Positions 13,746 through 16,642 of a stretch of DNA of 16,642 bases are shown piece by piece. Origin of the DNA: Paraktedonobacter sp034438135 (lineage in GTDB: Bacteria > Chloroflexota > Ktedonobacteria > Ktedonobacterales > Ktedonobacteraceae); NCBI GenBank assembly GCA_034438135.1, contig DAOTTL010000032.1:1-16642 (forward strand), read 5' to 3'. How positions within the stretch are numbered: position 1 is the first letter of the stretch; each line of letters starts with the position of its first letter. The notes under the pieces are model-generated. The model was not told the origin of the DNA. It did not search any database and was given only the letters and a program-made list of their open reading frames with translations. Made by a program: the position numbers and the translations under genes.

Positions 13746-14423
13746 ATGTACGATCCACGCGAAGCTCGTCGTAATGAACGTCGCTATTATCGCGATCAAC
13801 GCCGCTATTATCGCTACCAGAATCCTATGCGAGGAGTGGCCGTAGGAATTTTCTTGCTCGCACTAGTCATTGCCTTTAGCCTTAATAGCTCACTTAACGG
13901 TATAGGCTTTGTGAGCATTCTTTTTGTAGGTTTGGCATTCGCCTCCCTCCTGGGGTCCGCCAGTTCAATGAGGCCAAATGCTACATATGGTGGCATGTAC
14001 GGCTTTATCTGGCTTCTTGGCCTGGCACTCTGCTTCTGGATTGGCTTCTGGCCCTGGATCTTACTCCCAATCATCGCAACAACTGTTCTAGGTTCACTCT
14101 TCAGGCCAATTATTGCCGGTTTAACGAGTCAGAGCTTTATGCAATCTCCTCCCATGCAACAGCAACAGCCCTATCAACAACAGCCCTATCAGCCGGAGAA
14201 CCCACAAAACTACGAGCAAGGTTACCAATCTGGCCCACAACAGCAGCCCTATCAATCAGAGGACCCACAAAGCTATGAACAGGGCTACGGATCTGCTCCG
14301 CACCAACCTTCTTACCGGGAAGGCCAACAGCAATATCCCTATAATTCTGAACCCAAACAACAGTATGATCAGCCCCAGGTACAATACCCGGAGCAGGAAC
14401 TTCCTCCTATGGAAGAACACTAA
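13746..14423 (+). CDS. Membrane protein with Gln/Pro/Tyr-rich repeat tail, function unknown
   Basis: A 225-residue protein I cannot assign to a named family. The N-terminus (1-28) is strongly basic and aromatic (REARRNERRYYRDQRRYYRY) and probably cytoplasmic. Four hydrophobic segments follow (about 29-46, 51-70, 84-101 and 102-118). The tail (130-225) is disordered, rich in Gln, Pro, Tyr and Glu, with two tandem 21-residue repeats (144-164 and 165-185). The start is ATG 13746, placed 8 nt after GGAAAGGAAG; an in-frame ATG at 13722 lacks a ribosome site. An SDR gene starts 26 nt downstream, so they are probably co-transcribed. The tail style recalls those of the DedA and YggT proteins in this window. 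Confidence 0.7.
   Translation: MYDPREARRNERRYYRDQRRYYRYQNPMRGVAVGIFLLALVIAFSLNSSLNGIGFVSILFVGLAFASLLGSASSMRPNATYGGMYGFIWLLGLALCFWIGFWPWILLPIIATTVLGSLFRPIIAGLTSQSFMQSPPMQQQQPYQQQPYQPENPQNYEQGYQSGPQQQPYQSEDPQSYEQGYGSAPHQPSYREGQQQYPYNSEPKQQYDQPQVQYPEQELPPMEEH
14175..14300 (+). repeat. Tandem 63-bp coding repeat (two units)
   Basis: Units 14175-14237 and 14238-14300 each encode 21 residues of the form QQQPYQ-x-E-x-PQ-x-YEQGY-x-S-x-P. Residue identity is 16 of 21, with synonymous differences, so the duplication is not recent. Confidence 0.75.
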
Positions 14424-14449
14424 AATAAGGGAAAGGAAGAGTGAGCGGT

Positions 14450-15271
14450 ATGGCATTGACAGACTTCGCAGGTAAAACTGCTGTTATCACTGGCGGAGCC
14501 AGCGGCATCGGATTGGCCACAGCATCGGCCCTCTATGGAGAGGGCGCACATTTAGTACTCGCTGATATCAACGAGCAGGGATTGCGTTCAGCGGAAGAGC
14601 AACTCCATAAAGATCATCCAGACGCAACGGGTCAGATCATCCTCCATCCCACAGACGTTACAAGCGAGGAAGCTGTGCAATCACTCATGGGAGCTGCAGT
14701 TGATGCTACTGGCCATATTGATCTGGTAGTAACGTGCGCAGGGATTGGAAAGAGTGGGTCAATTGAGACCTTTACTGGCGCTGATATGCGCCGCATCATG
14801 GATATCAATTTTATGGGCACATTCTATTGCGTTCGCGAAGCACTTTTCACTATGCGCAAACAGGGTACAGGGCACTTTGTTTGCCTTAGTTCCGTAGCTG
14901 GAAAATTAGGGAATCCCTTGCTCTCCGGCTACTGCGCCACCAAGTGGGCTGTCCGTGGCTTCACCTCGGCTATCCGTGCGGAGTTAGCAGATACTGACAT
15001 CAGTATTACTACCGTCTACCCTGCCTGGGTAGATACTCCTATGGTCAGGCAGGAAAATAACCCCGCAATGAGTACCACTATCCAGATTTTGTTAACTCCA
15101 CAGCAGGTTGCCAGCTCAATTTTGGCCGCGGTAAAAGCTGACCAACACGATCTTACCCTTGTCCCGAATGTAGATATCAACGCAGCTCTGCAACTCTATA
15201 TGACTGATCAGGATAAAGCTGAACAGAAGATGGGCCAGGTTGTCTTAAGAATGCGTGATCAATATTCTTAA
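14450..15271 (+). CDS. Short-chain dehydrogenase/reductase
   Basis: A 273-residue SDR. The cofactor motif is TGGASGIG (14-21) and D39 at the end of the second strand favours NAD(H). The usual NNAG is T95-C-A-G98. The catalytic tetrad is N120 (MDIN), S148 (LSSVAG), Y161 and K165 (YCATK). The C-terminal 60 residues are longer than in FabG and carry SSILAAVKADQHDLTLVP, typical of the 'DltE/KR-like' SDRs acting on acyl or alcohol substrates; the substrate is unknown. ATG 14450 is chosen with AAGGAAGAG ending 8 nt upstream; GTG 14441 is in frame but too close to that site. It lies 26 nt after the membrane protein gene. No strong terminator follows. Confidence 0.82.
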   Translation: MALTDFAGKTAVITGGASGIGLATASALYGEGAHLVLADINEQGLRSAEEQLHKDHPDATGQIILHPTDVTSEEAVQSLMGAAVDATGHIDLVVTCAGIGKSGSIETFTGADMRRIMDINFMGTFYCVREALFTMRKQGTGHFVCLSSVAGKLGNPLLSGYCATKWAVRGFTSAIRAELADTDISITTVYPAWVDTPMVRQENNPAMSTTIQILLTPQQVASSILAAVKADQHDLTLVPNVDINAALQLYMTDQDKAEQKMGQVVLRMRDQYS

Positions 15272-15491
15272 TAGAAGAGTTATACGAGGATAACCTATTT
15301 TCGCCGCAGCTTGAAGACTCTTTTTGTCAGAGAAGAAAGAGGCACAGAAAAACATTACAAAAGTGCCAATAAAAAGCATGCGTAGAAAATCTGTTATATC
15401 GTGCAACAGAGTCCAACATTTCAATGCGACTATCAATGTGCCAGCCTGACCATGGTTAATCCCTTTGGCTCAGGCTTTGCACCTCGCAATG

Positions 15492-15638
15492 CTATTTCAC
15501 TGCACCCGCAGAAAATAAGGCCATTACAATGCAAGCCAGTACAATGCTCGATAGTAGTGCAATAATCAGGCGCATAGCCCAGTAGTAAATCAGTGTTCGC
15601 GGTCGCTCCACTCGCGTACTTACTCCATTTGCTGACAT
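15492..15638 (-). CDS. 48-residue single-pass membrane protein
   Basis: A short frame with an excellent start: AGGGAGGT (15644-15651) ends 5 nt before ATG 15638. The product begins MSANGVSTRVERPRTLIYYW, a polar basic head, followed by one hydrophobic helix (about 22-44, MRLIIALLSSIVLACIVMAL region) and ends SAGAVK. The positive-inside rule predicts a cytoplasmic N-terminus. It does not match a family I know. The repeat element at 15661-15794 ends 10 nt upstream of the ribosome site, so its transcript probably begins in or passes through that element. A bulged 10-bp hairpin at 15443-15476 lies just downstream. Confidence rests on the ribosome site and the clean TM pattern. Confidence 0.6.
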   Translation of the reverse strand: MSANGVSTRVERPRTLIYYWAMRLIIALLSSIVLACIVMALFSAGAVK

Positions 15639-15660
15639 ACAATACCTCCCTTACTGCTCT

Positions 15661-15794
15661 TGTCAAACTTCGTTTGACGCACTCGCTCCCCACTCGGGGA
15701 GCGAGGAGAGAACCGGGCATAGTCCCGGCCCCGGGCAAAGGGTTACCACCCTCTGCACTCCTACATTTTTATACCCGTCAAGTGACGTTTGACA
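15661..15794. repeat. Inverted-repeat element family 1, intact 134-bp copy
   Basis: The ends TGTCAAAC (15661-15668) and GTTTGACA (15787-15794) are perfect inverted repeats, and each end also carries a local palindrome (GTCAAAC-TTC-GTTTGAC at the left). The interior has a CTCCCC/GGGGAG hairpin and a CCCGG-rich hairpin. It is the uninterrupted counterpart of 12096-12426. It abuts the ribosome site of the 48-residue gene. The gap 15795-15939 beyond it shows nothing recognisable. Confidence 0.7.
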
Positions 15795-15939
15795 GACTAT
15801 TACAGGTCAAAAATTCAAAAGCCATACCACGCTTACTATCTAACATCCCAGATCATTTTACTCAGGACAATGTCCCGATAGGTACTCTTATTAATTAGAG
15901 ACGAAGGATAGATAGAGAATTAACCTGCCTCGTCGTCTT

Positions 15940-16281
15940 CTAGTACTTCTTTGTTCGACACTCTTCACATTCACAATTTGCTCGCAATCGCTCGAATGTA
16001 TAAATGCCTGTTTTATGTCCATCTTCCCATAAAGGGGTCAGACCATAACGCCCAACTGGCTGAAGATTCAGCAGGGTGGTTTCTTCAACACTCAATTCTT
16101 TTTTATTGGCCAGCATGCCTGGCTGTCCACCCTCGCCAGCACACCAGGCACAGGGACAGGCCCAACGCAGCGTTTCCCAGTTGTGAACGCTCTCGTGTTC
16201 GTCGCTCCAGGTGAGTATGAGTTGACGCTCCTGATCGTTAAGTAAAAATGAGGTTGGGGTGGGGTGATGGTATTGCGGCAT
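15940..16281 (-). CDS. DUF971 (GBBH-like N-terminal domain) protein with two CxCxxC motifs
   Basis: A 113-residue protein that is essentially one DUF971 domain: ILTWSDEHESVHNWETLRWACPC (22-44), then VGRYGLTPLWEDGHKTGIYTFERLR (76-100). This domain is found alone in bacteria and at the N-terminus of gamma-butyrobetaine hydroxylase, and some members take part in Fe-S cluster handling. Six Cys occur in two identically spaced motifs, C42-P-C44-A-W-C47 and C103-E-C105-E-E-C108, suggesting metal or Fe-S binding. The ATG start has AAGGAAAA a few nt upstream. It is alone on the minus strand, with no strong terminator downstream. Confidence 0.8.
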   Translation of the reverse strand: MPQYHHPTPTSFLLNDQERQLILTWSDEHESVHNWETLRWACPCAWCAGEGGQPGMLANKKELSVEETTLLNLQPVGRYGLTPLWEDGHKTGIYTFERLRANCECEECRTKKY

Positions 16282-16506
16282 CGCGTTTTCCTTATGATGG
16301 TTTCCTTCTTCTTATTAAGGAGAAAGGATAGTAGTTCTGTCGAAAAAAAGCTTGCAGAGAGATCGCACTCTGCTAAAGAATTACTGAATGCGTTCTTCTT
16401 AACAACCCTGCTTTTGGCGGCATATCTGTATATGCTTACTTGCTGGAACAATTCGCACCAGTATACCTATTTCCACTCTTTCTGTCCAGTCCCGCTCTTC
16501 TTCCCT
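16282..16506. other. Upstream region of the DUF971 gene
   Basis: It presumably contains the promoter of the DUF971 gene; a minus-strand TTGTTA followed at 16 nt by TAATTC (around 16380-16410) is only a weak candidate. No coding frame with a ribosome site was seen. Confidence 0.3.
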
Positions 16507-16642
16507 CAGGGTTTCTCAAAAGTCGTTCCCCGCCCACCCACCCGTTTTGGAGAATGGGAGGCAGCGCGACTGCGCCGCCTCCCATTCTCTTCTTTCTTTG
16601 GGGTGGGTGGTTTCGATCAGCAAAAGACTTCGCCACCAACCT
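16507..16642. repeat. Inverted-repeat element family 2, copy cut by the window end
   Basis: The left end cagggtttctcaaaagtc (16507-16524) matches both ends of the element at 8023-8167. Inside is a 13-bp stem (16550-16562 with 16577-16589) capped by GCGC-GACT-GCGC. The distal part (about 16614-16630, gatcagcaaaagactt) matches the other side of the 8023 element in reverse complement. The right terminus is beyond the window. Confidence 0.6.

Noticed and set aside
13046..13758. Frames of 187 (plus) and 155 (minus) codons near fabG and its upstream region
   Set aside because: The plus frame overlaps the fabG N-terminus and crosses the terminator; the minus frame has no ribosome site and overlaps the clear start of the gene at 13746.
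15245..15436. Possible 63-residue membrane peptide on the minus strand
   Set aside because: It has one hydrophobic stretch but only a TTG start, no Shine-Dalgarno, and overlaps the end of the SDR gene. It could be a decayed gene, but evidence is insufficient.
15661..15794. Riboswitch in the leader of the small gene
   Set aside because: A related copy at 12096-12426 lies about 180 nt upstream of an unrelated methyltransferase gene and is interrupted; the inverted ends fit a repeat element better, and no known riboswitch core was recognised.

Overview
The window reads as chromosome of a free-living bacterium, most likely from the Chloroflexota class Ktedonobacteria. I infer this from gene content and gene style: a menaquinone pathway pair (menA, menG), two paralogous regulators with an N-terminal '(I)T(L/I)RRWV.G' helix-turn-helix and a GAF-like body, membrane proteins with long Pro/Gln/Tyr-rich tails, wide intergenic gaps and many strong palindromes. 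No rRNA, tRNA, CRISPR array, transposase or phage gene was seen.

Layout. Positions 1-293 hold a terminator-like hairpin and a huge perfect inverted repeat. A plus-strand run follows: DedA-family membrane protein, menA, menG (400-3128). It converges on a minus-strand GT-C/GT87-like membrane glycosyltransferase (3159-4628), with a 25-bp hairpin between them that lies partly inside the glycosyltransferase reading frame. A plus-strand regulator (5017-6009) converges on a YggT-family protein (6124-6708, minus). Then come a GlsB/YeaQ-like membrane protein (7053-7394, plus) and a ClgR-like XRE regulator (7485-7880, minus). The regulator has a near-consensus promoter and two CTATGC-N5-GCATAG operators. 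Divergent from it are a DUF4177-like small gene and a divergent clpP (8235-9149). A minus-strand block follows: lectin/GH16-like protein and the second regulator, apparently one operon (9153-10932), then a SAM methyltransferase (11061-11915) and a FabG-type reductase (12536-13297). Rightmost are a plus-strand pair (repeat-tailed membrane protein and SDR, 13746-15271), a 48-residue single-TM protein (15492-15638, minus) and a DUF971 protein (15940-16281, minus).

The most unusual content is intergenic. At least three families of short non-coding inverted-repeat elements are present. Family 1 has an intact 134-bp copy at 15661-15794. A second copy at 12096-12426 is interrupted by a 183-bp element with its own terminal inverted repeats and a 13-bp flanking direct repeat; removing the insert and one direct repeat leaves 135 bp. 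Family 2 (8023-8167, and 16507 to the window end) keeps its ends and hairpin-loop bases while the central stem changes sequence. Family 3 shares an (A)GAAATGGCTGA stem core among hairpins at 22-84, 97-293 and 3129-3183. These elements sit in leaders, between promoters and at gene ends, so they probably shape transcript ends.

Functionally the genes are mainly housekeeping and envelope: quinone synthesis, membrane maintenance, lipid or short-chain redox reactions, and a protease-regulator neighbourhood. The best candidate for a small regulatory system is the ClgR-like/DUF4177/ClpP cluster with its twin operators.
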